DNA of 64,000 bases, taken from contig NZ_LIYH01000006.1 in assembly GCF_001905885.1 (NCBI RefSeq), forward strand, positions 1 to 64,000, in the 5' to 3' direction. A program made the position numbers and the translations under genes. This document shows positions 43,595 through 51,990 of the stretch, piece after piece (position 1 is the first letter of the stretch; each line of letters opens with the position of its first letter). The notes beneath the pieces were generated by a model that ran no database searches, was not told the DNA's origin, and worked only from the letters and a program-made list of their open reading frames with translations. Source of the DNA: Streptomyces sp. CB03234 (GTDB lineage: Bacteria; Actinomycetota; Actinomycetes; Streptomycetales; Streptomycetaceae).

Positions 43595-44617
43595 TCAGCC
43601 GCAGCCGCAGGACCGGCGCACTATCAGCGCCGACGGGAACTGCTTCACGCGCTCCCGCCGCGACCCCGCCACCCGCAGGCCGTCGTCCAGGACCAGGTCC
43701 ACCGCCGCGCGGGCCATCGCCGGGCGGTCGGAGGAGACCGTGGTCAGCGGCGGGTCCGTCAGCGCGGCCTCCTTGACGTCGTCGAAGCCCGCCACCGCCA
43801 GGTCGCCCGGCACGTCCAGGCGCAGCTCGCGCGCCGCGCGCAGCACGCCGATCGCCTGGTCGTCGGTGGAGCAGAAGATCGCCGGCGGCCGGTCGGGGCC
43901 CGACAGGATCTTCAGGGCCACCTGGTAGGCGTCGTAGCGGTTGTACGGGGCCTGGAACAGCCGGCCCTCCACCGAGCGGCCGGATTCCAGCATCGCGCGG
44001 CGCCAGCCCTCCTCGTGGTCGGCCACCGGGTCGCCGACGGCGGGGGTGTTCTCGACGCCGCCGAGGCAGGCGACGTACGCGTGCCCGTGCTCCAGGAGGT
44101 GGCGGGTGGCGAGCTGCGCGCCGCCGATGTCGTCCGTGACGACGGCGACGTCGTCGATGGCCTCGGGCCGCTCGTGCAGCAGCACCACGCGCGCGTCCCA
44201 CGCCTCGATCTCCAGCGCGGCGCGCTCGCTGGGGCCCTGGCTGACCAGGATCAGCCCGGCGACCCGCATGCCGAGGAAGGCGCGCAGGTAGTGCACCTCG
44301 CGGTCGTCGCGGTAGTCGGAGTTGCCGACGAGGACCATCTTCCCGCGGTCGGCGGCGGCCCGTTCGACCGCGTGCGCCATCTCCGCGAAGAACGGCTGCC
44401 GCGCGTCGGGGACGATCATGCCTATGAGGTCGGTGCGCCGCGAGGCCATGGCCTGCGCGACGCGGTCGGGCCGGTAGCCCAGCTCCTTGATCGCTGCGAG
44501 TACCCGCTCGCGCGTGGCCGGGGCGACCGGCCGGGGTCCGTTGTTGATGACATAGCTCACGACGGCGGTGGAAGTACCCGCCAGTCGCGCCACATCGTCC
44601 CGCGTCACCTTGGCCAC
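43595..44617 (-). CDS. LacI family transcriptional regulator
   Basis: A 340-aa protein. The HTH is VTRDDVARLAGTSTAVVSYV with the hinge helix ATRERVLAAIKELGYRPDRV. The periplasmic-binding-like sensor follows (LIGMIVPDARQPFFAEMAHA), ending in a Cys-containing RRSCGCG tail. The GTG at 44617 matches the family start. Its target is not evident from neighbours. Confidence 0.92.
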   Translation of the reverse strand: MAKVTRDDVARLAGTSTAVVSYVINNGPRPVAPATRERVLAAIKELGYRPDRVAQAMASRRTDLIGMIVPDARQPFFAEMAHAVERAAADRGKMVLVGNSDYRDDREVHYLRAFLGMRVAGLILVSQGPSERAALEIEAWDARVVLLHERPEAIDDVAVVTDDIGGAQLATRHLLEHGHAYVACLGGVENTPAVGDPVADHEEGWRRAMLESGRSVEGRLFQAPYNRYDAYQVALKILSGPDRPPAIFCSTDDQAIGVLRAARELRLDVPGDLAVAGFDDVKEAALTDPPLTTVSSDRPAMARAAVDLVLDDGLRVAGSRRERVKQFPSALIVRRSCGCG

Positions 44618-44641
44618 GCGCGGCAGTCTACGCGGGGTGAC

Positions 44642-45436
44642 CTACCTCTGGGCAGGTCGTACGGCGGCTTCCTGCACCTCTTCGGTGTCCTCCGTACGGG
44701 TGGCGGCCGCCGCCTTTGCCGCCTTCGCCTCTTTCGTACGGGCCTCCTCGGCCGCGCGCTCCACCTTCTCGGGCGTCACGAAGCGGTAGCCGACGTTGCG
44801 GACGGTCCCGATCAGCGACTCGTGCTCGGGGCCCAGCTTGGCGCGCAGCCGCCGTACGTGGACGTCGACCGTGCGCGTACCGCCGAAGTAGTCGTACCCC
44901 CACACCTCCTGCAGGAGCTGGGCGCGGGTGAAGACCCGGCCGGGGTGCTGCGCCAGGTACTTCAGCAGCTCGAACTCCTTGAAGGTCAGGTCCAGGACCC
45001 GGCCCTTGAGTTTGGCGCTGTACGTCGCCTCGTCGACCGACAGGTCGCCGTTGCGGATCTCCATGGGGGAGTCGTCGGCGGTGATCTGCTGGCGGCCCGT
45101 CGCGAGCCGGAGCCGTGCCTCGACCTCGGCGGGACCGGCCGTGTCCAGCAGCACGTCGTCGATGCCCCAGTCGGCGGTGACGGCCGCGAGACCGCCCTCC
45201 GTGACGACCAGGATCAGCGGGCAGCCGGGCCCCGTGGAGCGCAGCAGCTGGCACAGCGACCGCACCTGCGGCAGGTCGCGGCGGCCGTCGACGAGGATCA
45301 CGTCCGCGCCGGGGGTGTCCACGAGGGCCGGGCCCTCGGCGGGGGCCACGCGCACGTTGTGCAGCAGCAGTCCGAGGGCGGGGAGCACCTCCGTCGACGG
45401 CTGGAGGGCATTGGTGAGGAGCAGCAGAGAGCTCAT
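44642..45436 (-). CDS. glnR: Nitrogen regulator GlnR
   Basis: A 264-aa orphan OmpR-type regulator. The atypical receiver (VILVDGRRDLPQVRSLCQLL) retains one Asp but not the full phosphorylation pocket. The DNA-binding domain is FKEFELLKYLAQHPGRVFTR with QEVWGYDYFGGTRTVDVHVR. It activates ammonium assimilation genes under nitrogen limitation. The C-terminal tail is Ala/Lys/Glu-rich, longer than the conserved core. It lies 25 bp upstream of the lacI gene and could be co-transcribed with it. Confidence 0.95.
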   Translation of the reverse strand: MSSLLLLTNALQPSTEVLPALGLLLHNVRVAPAEGPALVDTPGADVILVDGRRDLPQVRSLCQLLRSTGPGCPLILVVTEGGLAAVTADWGIDDVLLDTAGPAEVEARLRLATGRQQITADDSPMEIRNGDLSVDEATYSAKLKGRVLDLTFKEFELLKYLAQHPGRVFTRAQLLQEVWGYDYFGGTRTVDVHVRRLRAKLGPEHESLIGTVRNVGYRFVTPEKVERAAEEARTKEAKAAKAAAATRTEDTEEVQEAAVRPAQR

Positions 45437-45630
45437 CGCGCGTCCCCACCTGCCCGGGTCGTCGTCGTCCTATGGTCGTGCACGGTTCGCTGGCCCATAA
45501 CGTCGGTTCCTCCTCGGTCCCTGCGAGGACGTTGCGGCACTGCTTCGTACGAGGCTCCCCGCGCCCTGAGAGCCTTTGTTCACCTGCCTGTAACAACGGG
45601 CGGAAAACACAAAAGGACCCGGGGGCTGCG

Positions 45631-45659
45631 TTGCCCGGATCCTCTGCCGAGCACAATAG
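45631..45659 (+). promoter_or_regulatory. Promoter of a leaderless hydrolase gene
   Basis: TTGCCC (45631-45636), 17-nt spacer, CAATAG (45654-45659), then 5 nt to the ATG. The predicted transcript starts at the start codon. Confidence 0.55.
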
Positions 45660-45664
45660 CCCAC

Positions 45665-46486
45665 ATGAGTTCCGAGAAAGAGGGCGCATTTCACATCGTG
45701 GATGTTCCCTCGATCACTCCGGGCCCTCTGCGCGCAACGTTGCGTACATCCGACGGGGTCGCGATCGAAGCGGTTCATGCGCCGTACAAAGCACCGCATA
45801 CAGACAGTGTTACGGACACGGCCATTGTTGTCGCCCATGGATTCACGGGCTCGGTGGACCGGCCGGCGGTGCGGCGGGCGGCGCGGGTGTTCGGGCGGCG
45901 TGCCGGGGTCGTGACGTTCTCCTTCCGCGGGCACGGCCGGTCGGGCGGCCGTTCCACGGTCGGTGACCGGGAGGTGCTGGACCTGGCGGCGGCGGTCGCG
46001 TGGGCGCGTGAGCTGGGGTACGCGCGCGTGGCGACGGTCGGGTTCTCGATGGGCGGGTCGGTGGTGCTGCGGCACGCGGCGCTGTACAAGGACGCGGCGG
46101 ACGGGGCGCGTACGGACGCCGTGGTCGCCGTCAGTGCTCCCGCGCGCTGGTACTACCGGGGTACGGCGCCGATGCGGCGGCTGCACTGGGTGGTCACCCG
46201 GCCCGCCGGGCGGCTGGTGGGCCGCTACGGGCTGCGCACCCGCATCCACGACCGGGACTGGGACCCGGTGCCGATGCCGCCCGTCGAGGCGGTGCCGCTG
46301 ATCGCCCCCGTGCCGCTGCTGATCGTGCACGGCGACCGCGACCCGTACTTCCCGGTCGACCACCCGCGGATGCTGGCGGCCGCCGGCCCCGCCGAACTGT
46401 GGCTGGAGCCGGGCATGGGGCACGCCGAGAACGCGGCGGACGACGCCCTGCTCGCCCGCATCGCGGACTGGCTGGCGGTGCCATAG
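45665..46486 (+). CDS. Alpha/beta hydrolase
   Basis: A 273-aa protein with the oxyanion segment VVAHGFTGSVDRPAVRRAAR, nucleophile elbow GFSMGGSV, acid region LIVHGDRDPYFPVDH and catalytic His in EPGMGHAENAAD. Likely an esterase; substrate unknown. The ATG appears leaderless. Confidence 0.88.
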   Translation: MSSEKEGAFHIVDVPSITPGPLRATLRTSDGVAIEAVHAPYKAPHTDSVTDTAIVVAHGFTGSVDRPAVRRAARVFGRRAGVVTFSFRGHGRSGGRSTVGDREVLDLAAAVAWARELGYARVATVGFSMGGSVVLRHAALYKDAADGARTDAVVAVSAPARWYYRGTAPMRRLHWVVTRPAGRLVGRYGLRTRIHDRDWDPVPMPPVEAVPLIAPVPLLIVHGDRDPYFPVDHPRMLAAAGPAELWLEPGMGHAENAADDALLARIADWLAVP

Positions 46487-46528
46487 CTCATGATGGATGC
46501 CGACGAGGCCGACGAAAGGAGTGCCGCT

Positions 46529-46783
46529 ATGGCAGCGGGGACCATCCGCTACTGGGCCGCGGCCAAGGCCGCCGCCGGGATCGCCGAGGAGCCGTACGCC
46601 GCGGAGAACCTGGCCGAGGCGCTGGACGCCGTGCGCGAGCGGCACCCGGGCGAGCTGGTCCGGGTACTCCAGCGGTGTTCTTTCCTGGTCGACGGTGATC
46701 CCGTCGGGACCCGGAGCCATGAGACCGTACGGCTTGCCGAGGGCGGCACGGTCGAGGTGCTCCCGCCGTTCGCAGGAGGGTGA
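46529..46783 (+). CDS. moaD: MoaD/ThiS family sulfur carrier protein
   Basis: An 84-aa ubiquitin-like protein starting MAAGTIRYWAAAKAAAG and ending PPFAGG; the C-terminal Gly-Gly is the thiocarboxylation site. It donates sulfur in molybdopterin synthesis or a similar pathway. ATG at 46529 was chosen for AAGGAG 8 nt upstream; an ATG at 46490 in frame has none. Confidence 0.88.
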   Translation: MAAGTIRYWAAAKAAAGIAEEPYAAENLAEALDAVRERHPGELVRVLQRCSFLVDGDPVGTRSHETVRLAEGGTVEVLPPFAGG

Positions 46784-46793
46784 ACCGCACAGC

Positions 46794-47942
46794 ATGAGCA
46801 GCGATCAGCAGTACCCGTACGGACACGGGTACCAGGACCACCCGGACGTCGCGCAGACGTGGGAGGGCCAGACCTGGGACACCCAGTACCAGCCGGCCGT
46901 CGAGCACCCCGTGCAGCCCGTGCAGCCCGCCCAGCCGTACGCGGCGGACACCGCCTACCTCCCGGCGCAGGGGGCGTTCGGGGGCTCCGGCTCGTACCCG
47001 CTGCCCCCCGAGGTCCCGTACGACACCCCCACCACCCACCTGAGGCCGGTCGCCCCGGACCCCGCGCCCACCACCCACCTGCGGCCGGTCGCCCCCGGCC
47101 CCGCCGCCCCCGGGCCGGTTTCCGAGCCGGTTTCCGGGCCCGAGTACAGCGCGCCCACCACCTCCGGGCACGTGCGGATGACCGACGCCCAGCGGGCCCG
47201 CGCCGAGGGCCGTTCGCCGGTCATCGAGCCGGGTATGCAGCCGGCCCTGCTGACGGCGCTCCTCGGGATCCTGATGGCGGCGGGCGCCGCCCTCGGGTCG
47301 TACGGACTGCTCGTCCCGCTGATCCTGCTCCAGGCCGTCACCGCCGCCGGCTGGTTCCGGCTCAACGGCATGTGGCCCGCCCGACAGGGCATCGCGCTCG
47401 CCTTCGCCGGCGGCCTCGCCGCGGACATCGCGCTGCTCGCCGCCGGCAAGGAGCACGCGCCCGCCGCGATCCTCGGCACGCTCGGGGTCTGGGTGCTCCT
47501 CGTCCTGGTCCTCCAGCTGCGCAGCCACGCCGGCTCCGACGAGCGCCAGTACGGCCTGATGGCCACGGTCACCTCCGCCGCGCTCGCCGTCGTCGCGGCC
47601 GGGCACCTGGCCGCCGCGTCGGACGCGGTCGTCGTGGGCGGCCTCGCGGTCGCCGTCACGGTCGTGGCCCGCGCGCTGCCGCTGCCGGGCGCCGCGTCGC
47701 TCGTGGTGGCGCTGCTCGCGGCCGCCGGTGCCGGGGCCGCCGCCGGGGGGCTGACCGGCATGGGGGCGCAGGGCGCGCTGCTGGGGCTGGGCGCCGGGGT
47801 GTGCGCGCTGATCGGCCACCGGGTGGCCAGTTACGACTACCCGTCCCGCTTCGTCCACATGACGGCCGGGGTGGCGCTGCCGCTCGCTGTCGCCGCGCCC
47901 GCCGTCTACCTGCTGGGGCGCGCGCTGGCCTGCGTGGTGTAG
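46794..47942 (+). CDS. Hypothetical integral membrane protein
   Basis: A 382-aa protein: about 145 residues of Pro/Gln/Tyr-rich cytoplasmic tail containing TTHLRPVAP twice, then about nine to ten membrane helices rich in Ala/Gly/Leu. Conserved in streptomycetes as far as I recall, function unknown. Its ATG lies 10 bp after the moaD stop, and AGGAGG overlaps the moaD end, so the two are co-transcribed. Confidence 0.75.
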   Translation: MSSDQQYPYGHGYQDHPDVAQTWEGQTWDTQYQPAVEHPVQPVQPAQPYAADTAYLPAQGAFGGSGSYPLPPEVPYDTPTTHLRPVAPDPAPTTHLRPVAPGPAAPGPVSEPVSGPEYSAPTTSGHVRMTDAQRARAEGRSPVIEPGMQPALLTALLGILMAAGAALGSYGLLVPLILLQAVTAAGWFRLNGMWPARQGIALAFAGGLAADIALLAAGKEHAPAAILGTLGVWVLLVLVLQLRSHAGSDERQYGLMATVTSAALAVVAAGHLAAASDAVVVGGLAVAVTVVARALPLPGAASLVVALLAAAGAGAAAGGLTGMGAQGALLGLGAGVCALIGHRVASYDYPSRFVHMTAGVALPLAVAAPAVYLLGRALACVV

Positions 47943-48044
47943 GTGACAGACGGGGAACCAATGAGTAGCCTCGCGCGTCGATCATGACGTGACCGGGGGC
48001 GGGGCGCGAACACGCGCGCGAACAGGGTGGGGGAACACCGGGCA

Positions 48045-48737
48045 ATGCGAGCACTGCGAATACTGCTGATCACCGCTGTGATCCTGGGTGGTCTCTTCAC
48101 CATCGCGGACCGCTTGGCGGTGAACTACGCCGAGTCCGAGGCCGCCGAGCGCATACGGGCCAACCAGGGCCTGGCCGGCTCCGCGGACGTCTCGATCAAG
48201 GGCTTCCCGTTCCTGACCCAGGTCATGGGCAAGGAGCTGGACCAGGTCGACGTCACCCTCACGGGCGTGGAGGCGTCGGCCGGCGGGCGCAAGGTCCGCG
48301 TCACCGAGATGAACGCCGCCCTGAAGAACGTGCGGCTGAAGAACAACTTCTCCACCGCCGTGGCCGCCACCGCATCGGGCACCGCCCGCATCTCCTACGC
48401 CGACCTCGGCAAGGCGTCCGGCGAGGACGTCACCGTCGGCTACGGCGGCAACGGCAAGGTCAAGGTCACCGGCAGCGTCGACGTCCCGGTCCTGGGCAGC
48501 GTCACGCGCAGCGTGCTGTCCACGGTCAGCCTGGTGGGCGGTGACACCATCCGCGTACGCGCCGACACGGTGCCCGGCGAGGGCATCCCGGGGGTCGAGG
48601 AGCGCATCCGCGAGCGCACCGACTTCGACCGGCAGGTCGGCGGGCTGCCGACCGGGCTGAAGCTGACGAAGGTCGAGGCGACGCCCGGCGGTGTCGTGGT
48701 CACGGTCACCGGCACGGACGTCGTGCTGGCCGGCTGA
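48045..48737 (+). CDS. LmeA-type DUF2993 secreted/lipid-binding protein
   Basis: A 230-aa protein with an N-terminal membrane anchor (ALRILLITAVILGGLFTIAD) followed by a beta-rich domain: GSADVSIKGFPFLTQVMGKE is the DUF2993 signature. In mycobacteria LmeA of this family acts in envelope lipomannan maturation. ATG at 48045 fits the anchor; a GTG 18 bp earlier is possible. Confidence 0.85.
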   Translation: MRALRILLITAVILGGLFTIADRLAVNYAESEAAERIRANQGLAGSADVSIKGFPFLTQVMGKELDQVDVTLTGVEASAGGRKVRVTEMNAALKNVRLKNNFSTAVAATASGTARISYADLGKASGEDVTVGYGGNGKVKVTGSVDVPVLGSVTRSVLSTVSLVGGDTIRVRADTVPGEGIPGVEERIRERTDFDRQVGGLPTGLKLTKVEATPGGVVVTVTGTDVVLAG

Positions 48738-48897
48738 ACCGCCGCCCTACGGCTCTATTCGGCCACATCGTGAGACGGGGCCGTCCGCTCCGCAGATGAC
48801 GGGCGGCAATGCCCCGCGCGGCGGCCGGGCCGTCACTCTTCCGGGTGGCCCTCCGTCCCGCATTCCGGACGATCGTGTCTCACGATACGACACGCCG

Positions 48898-48927
48898 GTG
48901 ACACGGCCACCGGTCCGTCCCTACGAT
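48898..48927 (+). promoter_or_regulatory. Promoter of the leader peptide / sulfurtransferase operon
   Basis: GTGACA (48898-48903), 18-nt spacer, TACGAT (48922-48927), then 7 nt to the leader-peptide ATG. The transcript would begin at the leader start codon, so the leader is leaderless. Confidence 0.6.
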
Positions 48928-48934
48928 CGGCGTC

Positions 48935-49015
48935 ATGAAGCGACAGGCGGATCTCACGAAGCGGCGGGCAGTAGACCTGTGCCGCGTCGCCGCCATGCTC
49001 TGTCGCTCCGTCTGA
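48935..49015 (+). CDS. Cysteine-containing leader peptide (attenuator) of the sulfurtransferase operon
   Basis: A 26-aa open frame, MKRQADLTKRRAVDLCRVAA then MLCRSV, stop. The RRAVDLCRVAAMLCR core matches the short putative leader peptides found in front of sulfur-assimilation genes in streptomycetes. Cys codons are at 16 (TGC) and 23 (TGT). A 6-bp hairpin begins 2 nt after the stop, and the CysA-type gene starts 164 nt downstream. By analogy with mycobacterial cysteine-responsive leader ORFs, ribosome stalling at Cys codons under cysteine shortage would raise downstream expression. The peptide assignment is strong; the mechanism is inference. Confidence 0.8.
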   Translation: MKRQADLTKRRAVDLCRVAAMLCRSV

Positions 49016-49016
49016 G

Positions 49017-49034
49017 CGGGAGCCCGACCTCCCG
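49017..49034 (+). promoter_or_regulatory. Hairpin immediately after the leader peptide
   Basis: CGGGAG-CCCGAC-CTCCCG folds into a 6-bp stem starting 2 nt beyond the leader stop. A second pairing, GGTGCCG (49071-49077) with CGGCACC (49128-49134), spans the leader. A ribosome stalled on the Cys codons would alter access to this region. Confidence 0.45.
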
Positions 49035-49178
49035 TATTCCAGGGCCCGTTCCACCATCGAGGCCCGACCCGGTGCCGAATCCACCCGTTGAGCCCGTACC
49101 CCCGTACGCGAAGACGCGAAGAGCATCCGGCACCACCCCGCCGCACCCCGCCGCACACTGCCCCGGAGGAGAACACAC

Positions 49179-50024
49179 ATGAGCCGCAGCGACGTCCTGG
49201 TAGACGCCGACTGGGTCGAGGCCCACATCGACGACCCGAAGGTCGTCATCGTCGAGGTCGACGAGGACACGTCGGCGTACGACAAGAACCACATCAAGAA
49301 CGCCGTCCGGATCGACTGGAAGAAGGACCTCCAGGACCCGGTCCGCCGCGACTTCGTCGACCAGGAGGGCTTCGAGAAGCTCCTCTCCGCGAAGGGCATC
49401 GCCAACGACGACACCGTCGTCCTCTACGGCGGCAACAACAACTGGTTCGCCTCGTACGCCTACTGGTACTTCAAGCTGTACGGCCACGAGAGCGTCAAGC
49501 TCCTCGACGGCGGCCGCAAGAAGTGGGAGCTCGACTCCCGCGACCTGGTCGACGGCTCCGAGGTCCCCAGCCGCCCGGCCACCCAGTACAAGGCCAAGCC
49601 GCAGGACACCTCCATCCGCGCCTTCCGTGACGACGTCGTCGCCGCGATCGGCAGCCTGAACCTGGTCGACGTGCGTTCCCCCGACGAGTTCAGCGGCAAG
49701 CTGCTCGCCCCGGCGCACCTCCCGCAGGAGCAGTCGCAGCGCCCCGGCCACGTGCCGAGCGCCCGCAACATCCCGTGGTCGAAGAACGCCAACGACGACG
49801 GCACGTTCAAGTCCGACGAGGAGCTCAAGGCGCTGTACGCCGAGGAGCAGGTCGACCTGGCGAAGGACACGATCGCCTACTGCCGCATCGGTGAGCGCTC
49901 GGCCCTGACCTGGTTCGTCCTGCACGAGCTGCTCGGCCAGGAGAACGTCAAGAACTACGACGGCTCGTGGACCGAGTACGGCTCCCTCGTCGGCGTGCCG
50001 ATCGAGCTCGGCGCCAACAAGTAG
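49179..50024 (+). CDS. cysA: Thiosulfate sulfurtransferase (rhodanese), CysA/SseA type
   Basis: A 281-aa protein with two rhodanese domains. The active-site loop is in the second: TIAYCRIGERSALTWFVLHE with catalytic Cys. The first domain is structural. It moves sulfane sulfur from thiosulfate to acceptors such as cyanide or cellular thiols. GGAGGAG lies upstream of the ATG. It is followed 43 bp later by the DUF1416 gene, the same pairing as mycobacterial cysA2-sseC2. Confidence 0.93.
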   Translation: MSRSDVLVDADWVEAHIDDPKVVIVEVDEDTSAYDKNHIKNAVRIDWKKDLQDPVRRDFVDQEGFEKLLSAKGIANDDTVVLYGGNNNWFASYAYWYFKLYGHESVKLLDGGRKKWELDSRDLVDGSEVPSRPATQYKAKPQDTSIRAFRDDVVAAIGSLNLVDVRSPDEFSGKLLAPAHLPQEQSQRPGHVPSARNIPWSKNANDDGTFKSDEELKALYAEEQVDLAKDTIAYCRIGERSALTWFVLHELLGQENVKNYDGSWTEYGSLVGVPIELGANK

Positions 50025-50067
50025 TCCCGGACCTCCCGTCCACCCCTCACACCCCTCAGGAGTACCC

Positions 50068-50355
50068 ATGTGTGGAGCACAGGCCGGCGGCCCGGACGCT
50101 TCGACGATCAAGCCCGGTGAGACCACGATCCAGGGTCAGGTGACCAAGGACGGCGAGCCCGTCGTCGGTTACGTGCGCCTGCTGGACTCGACCGGTGAGT
50201 TCACCGCCGAGGTCCCGACCTCCGCGACCGGCCAGTTCCGCTTCTACGCGGCCGAGGGCACGTGGACCGTCCGCGCCCTCGTCCCGGGCGGCACGGCCGA
50301 CCGCACGGTCGTCGCCCAGCAGGGCGGCCTGGCCGAGGTCGCCATCGCCGTGTGA
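50068..50355 (+). CDS. DUF1416 (SseC-like) protein
   Basis: A 95-aa beta-sandwich protein beginning MCGAQAGGPD with an N-terminal Cys, then TIQGQVTKDGEPVVGYVRLL and VEVPTSATGQFRFYAA-like text. It is the partner always found after CysA-type sulfurtransferases in actinomycetes. Function not established. AGGAG lies upstream. A strong terminator follows. Confidence 0.9.
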   Translation: MCGAQAGGPDASTIKPGETTIQGQVTKDGEPVVGYVRLLDSTGEFTAEVPTSATGQFRFYAAEGTWTVRALVPGGTADRTVVAQQGGLAEVAIAV

Positions 50356-50371
50356 CGTACCCGAATACCGG

Positions 50372-50431
50372 CCGAAGGGCCGCACCTCCTGGGGGTTGGA
50401 CGCTTACCGGGACCGAGGTGCGGCCCTTCGG
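50372..50431 (+). terminator. Terminator after DUF1416
   Basis: Perfect 17-bp arms CCGAAGGGCCGCACCTC / GAGGTGCGGCCCTTCGG (50372-50388, 50415-50431) with a 26-nt loop. Confidence 0.85.
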
Positions 50432-50455
50432 TCGTTCCCGTCCTACGCTGGACGT

Positions 50456-50716
50456 ATGTACGCACAGCGCCGGCGTGCCTACTTCCGGATGATGACGGCC
50501 TGCCTGGTGCTCTTCGTGGGCGCCTGGGCCGTCGTCCGGCTGTGGTCGGTGCCGGCGGCCATCGCGATGTGCTTCGTCGCCATGGTCATCCCGCCGGTCG
50601 CCGCGATGATCGCCAACCGGCGGGGGCCGGAGGACCGCTGGTGGGACGACCCGTCCGGCGACCCGAAGTCCGACGAGTGGTGGGACGAGCTCGACGGCAA
50701 GAAGCGCCGCGACTAG
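50456..50716 (+). CDS. DUF3099 family small membrane protein
   Basis: An 86-aa protein with two membrane helices (about 12-32 and 36-54) and an acidic Trp-rich tail (EDRWWDDPSGDPKSDEWWDE). The ATG has no Shine-Dalgarno, but TACGCT lies 7 nt upstream, suggesting a leaderless transcript. It converges with the DsrE-like gene across a 15-bp tandem repeat. Confidence 0.8.
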   Translation: MYAQRRRAYFRMMTACLVLFVGAWAVVRLWSVPAAIAMCFVAMVIPPVAAMIANRRGPEDRWWDDPSGDPKSDEWWDELDGKKRRD

Positions 50717-50774
50717 TACGCCGGTGACCAGTACACCAGCGCCTGGTACGCCGGCGCCTAGTACACCAGCGCCT
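50715..50774. repeat. Four 15-bp tandem repeats at converging gene ends
   Basis: Units at 50715, 50730, 50745 and 50760; the second and fourth are identical (AGTACACCAGCGCCT). The array contains the end of both the DUF3099 and DsrE-like stop codons, so copy-number change would move the stop of the latter in frame. Confidence 0.85.
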
Positions 50775-51120
50775 GCGTGCCGTCCGTCATCGTCTCGCTG
50801 ACGAAGACCTGCGCGCCCGCGATGCGCACGCCCTCCAGTACGTCCTTCTCCGTGATCTCCCGACGCGCCGCGCACTGCGTGCACAGCGTGATCCGCCCGC
50901 CCGCCAGGATCGAGTCGATCAGGTCCGGCAGCGGCGCCGCGTGCGGCAGCTCGAACTCCGCCGCCCGGCCCGGCAGCGCGAACCACGAGGACTCGCCGGT
51001 CAGCCAGAGCGACACCTCCACCCCACTGGCCACGGCCACCGCCGCCACCGTGAAGGCCTGCGAGCAGCGCTCGGGGGCGTCGGCCCCTGCGGTCACCTTG
51101 ATCACGAGCTTCTTCGCCAT
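50758..51120 (-). CDS. DsrE-like sulfur relay family protein
   Basis: A 120-aa protein starting MAKKLVIKVTAGADAPERCS, with conserved cysteines in GRITLCTQCAARREITEKDV, consistent with DsrE/DsrF/TusD-type sulfur-handling proteins. It lies beside the sulfurtransferase operon. Its last codons fall inside the 15-bp repeat array. ATG at 51120 gives the family start; a longer frame lacks support. Confidence 0.82.
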   Translation of the reverse strand: MAKKLVIKVTAGADAPERCSQAFTVAAVAVASGVEVSLWLTGESSWFALPGRAAEFELPHAAPLPDLIDSILAGGRITLCTQCAARREITEKDVLEGVRIAGAQVFVSETMTDGTQALVY

Positions 51121-51236
51121 ATCCGGAACTGTAGTGCGCGCCCCTGGGCCGAACCTCACACGGAGGGCCGGGTCCCCACCCATTACGCTGGGACCCGGCC
51201 CTTTCTTCGCCCATACCGCTCACCGAGGAGCACCCT

Positions 51237-51338
51237 GTGCTTGAGGCTTTCTTCTCCGCCCTGCTGGTCCTGGTCTGCGTCGGCGTGCTCGGCTTCGCCG
51301 TGCTGACCGTGAAGAAGCTGTACCAGGGCCAGCGCTGA
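51237..51338 (+). CDS. 33-aa single-pass membrane peptide
   Basis: GTG at 51237 with GAGGAG 7 nt upstream. The product MLEAFFSALLVLVCVGVLGF then AVLTVKKLYQGQR has one membrane helix and a basic tail. Codon composition, ribosome-binding site and position 40 bp upstream of the nitrobindin-like gene support a real small gene. Function unknown. Confidence 0.7.
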   Translation: MLEAFFSALLVLVCVGVLGFAVLTVKKLYQGQR

Positions 51339-51378
51339 CCTTCCCTCCAGCCACCCCTACAGATCGACAGAGCTGCTC

Positions 51379-51951
51379 ATGATCGAGATCCCGTCCGACC
51401 TGAACCCCAACCTCGTCCCCCTCGCGTTCCTCCTGGGCACGTGGGAGGGCGCGGGCGTCTCCGACTTCCCCGGCGCCGAGAAGTGCAACTTCGGCCAGTC
51501 CGTGACCTTCAGCCACGACGGCCGGGACTTCATCGAGTACACCTCGCGCACCTGGGTCCTGGACGCCGAGGGCAACAAGGTCAAGCCCCTGGAGTCCGAG
51601 AGCGGCTACTGGCGCGTCGACAAGGAGCGCAAGGTCGAGATCGTGATGGTGCGCGACCAGGGCATCGTCGAGGTCTGGTACGGCGAGCTGGCCGACCGGA
51701 AGCCGCAGATCGACCTGGCCACGGACGCCGTCGCCCGCACCGCCGCCTCCGGGCCCTACAGCGGCGGCAAGCGGCTCTACGGGTATGTGAAGGGCGACCT
51801 GATGTGGGTCGGCGAGAAGTCGACGCCCGAGGTTCCGCTGCGGCCCTACATGTCGGCCCACCTGAAGAAGGTCGTCACGCCGGAGCAGGTCGAGTCCTGG
51901 GCCAAGGACCTCGGTGACCTGCCGGACGACGGCATCGCGTTCTTCAAGTAG
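51379..51951 (+). CDS. FABP-like heme-binding beta-barrel protein (nitrobindin family, DUF1794)
   Basis: A 190-aa protein with the family motif FLLGTWEGAGVSDFPGAEKC near the N-terminus and a C-terminal His in RPYMSAHLKKV at the position of the heme-ligating His. Nitrobindins bind ferric heme and react with NO/peroxynitrite. The heme ligand is inferred from alignment by eye. It may be co-transcribed with the small membrane peptide. Confidence 0.85.
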   Translation: MIEIPSDLNPNLVPLAFLLGTWEGAGVSDFPGAEKCNFGQSVTFSHDGRDFIEYTSRTWVLDAEGNKVKPLESESGYWRVDKERKVEIVMVRDQGIVEVWYGELADRKPQIDLATDAVARTAASGPYSGGKRLYGYVKGDLMWVGEKSTPEVPLRPYMSAHLKKVVTPEQVESWAKDLGDLPDDGIAFFK

Positions 51952-51990
51952 CCCGAGGTTTTCCCGGTCGGTGCTCCTACACTGGAGCGC

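Noticed and set aside
43592..45600. Long plus-strand frame running opposite lacI and glnR into the hydrolase
   Set aside because: Only the part from 45665 has hydrolase motifs; the rest is antisense to well-supported genes.
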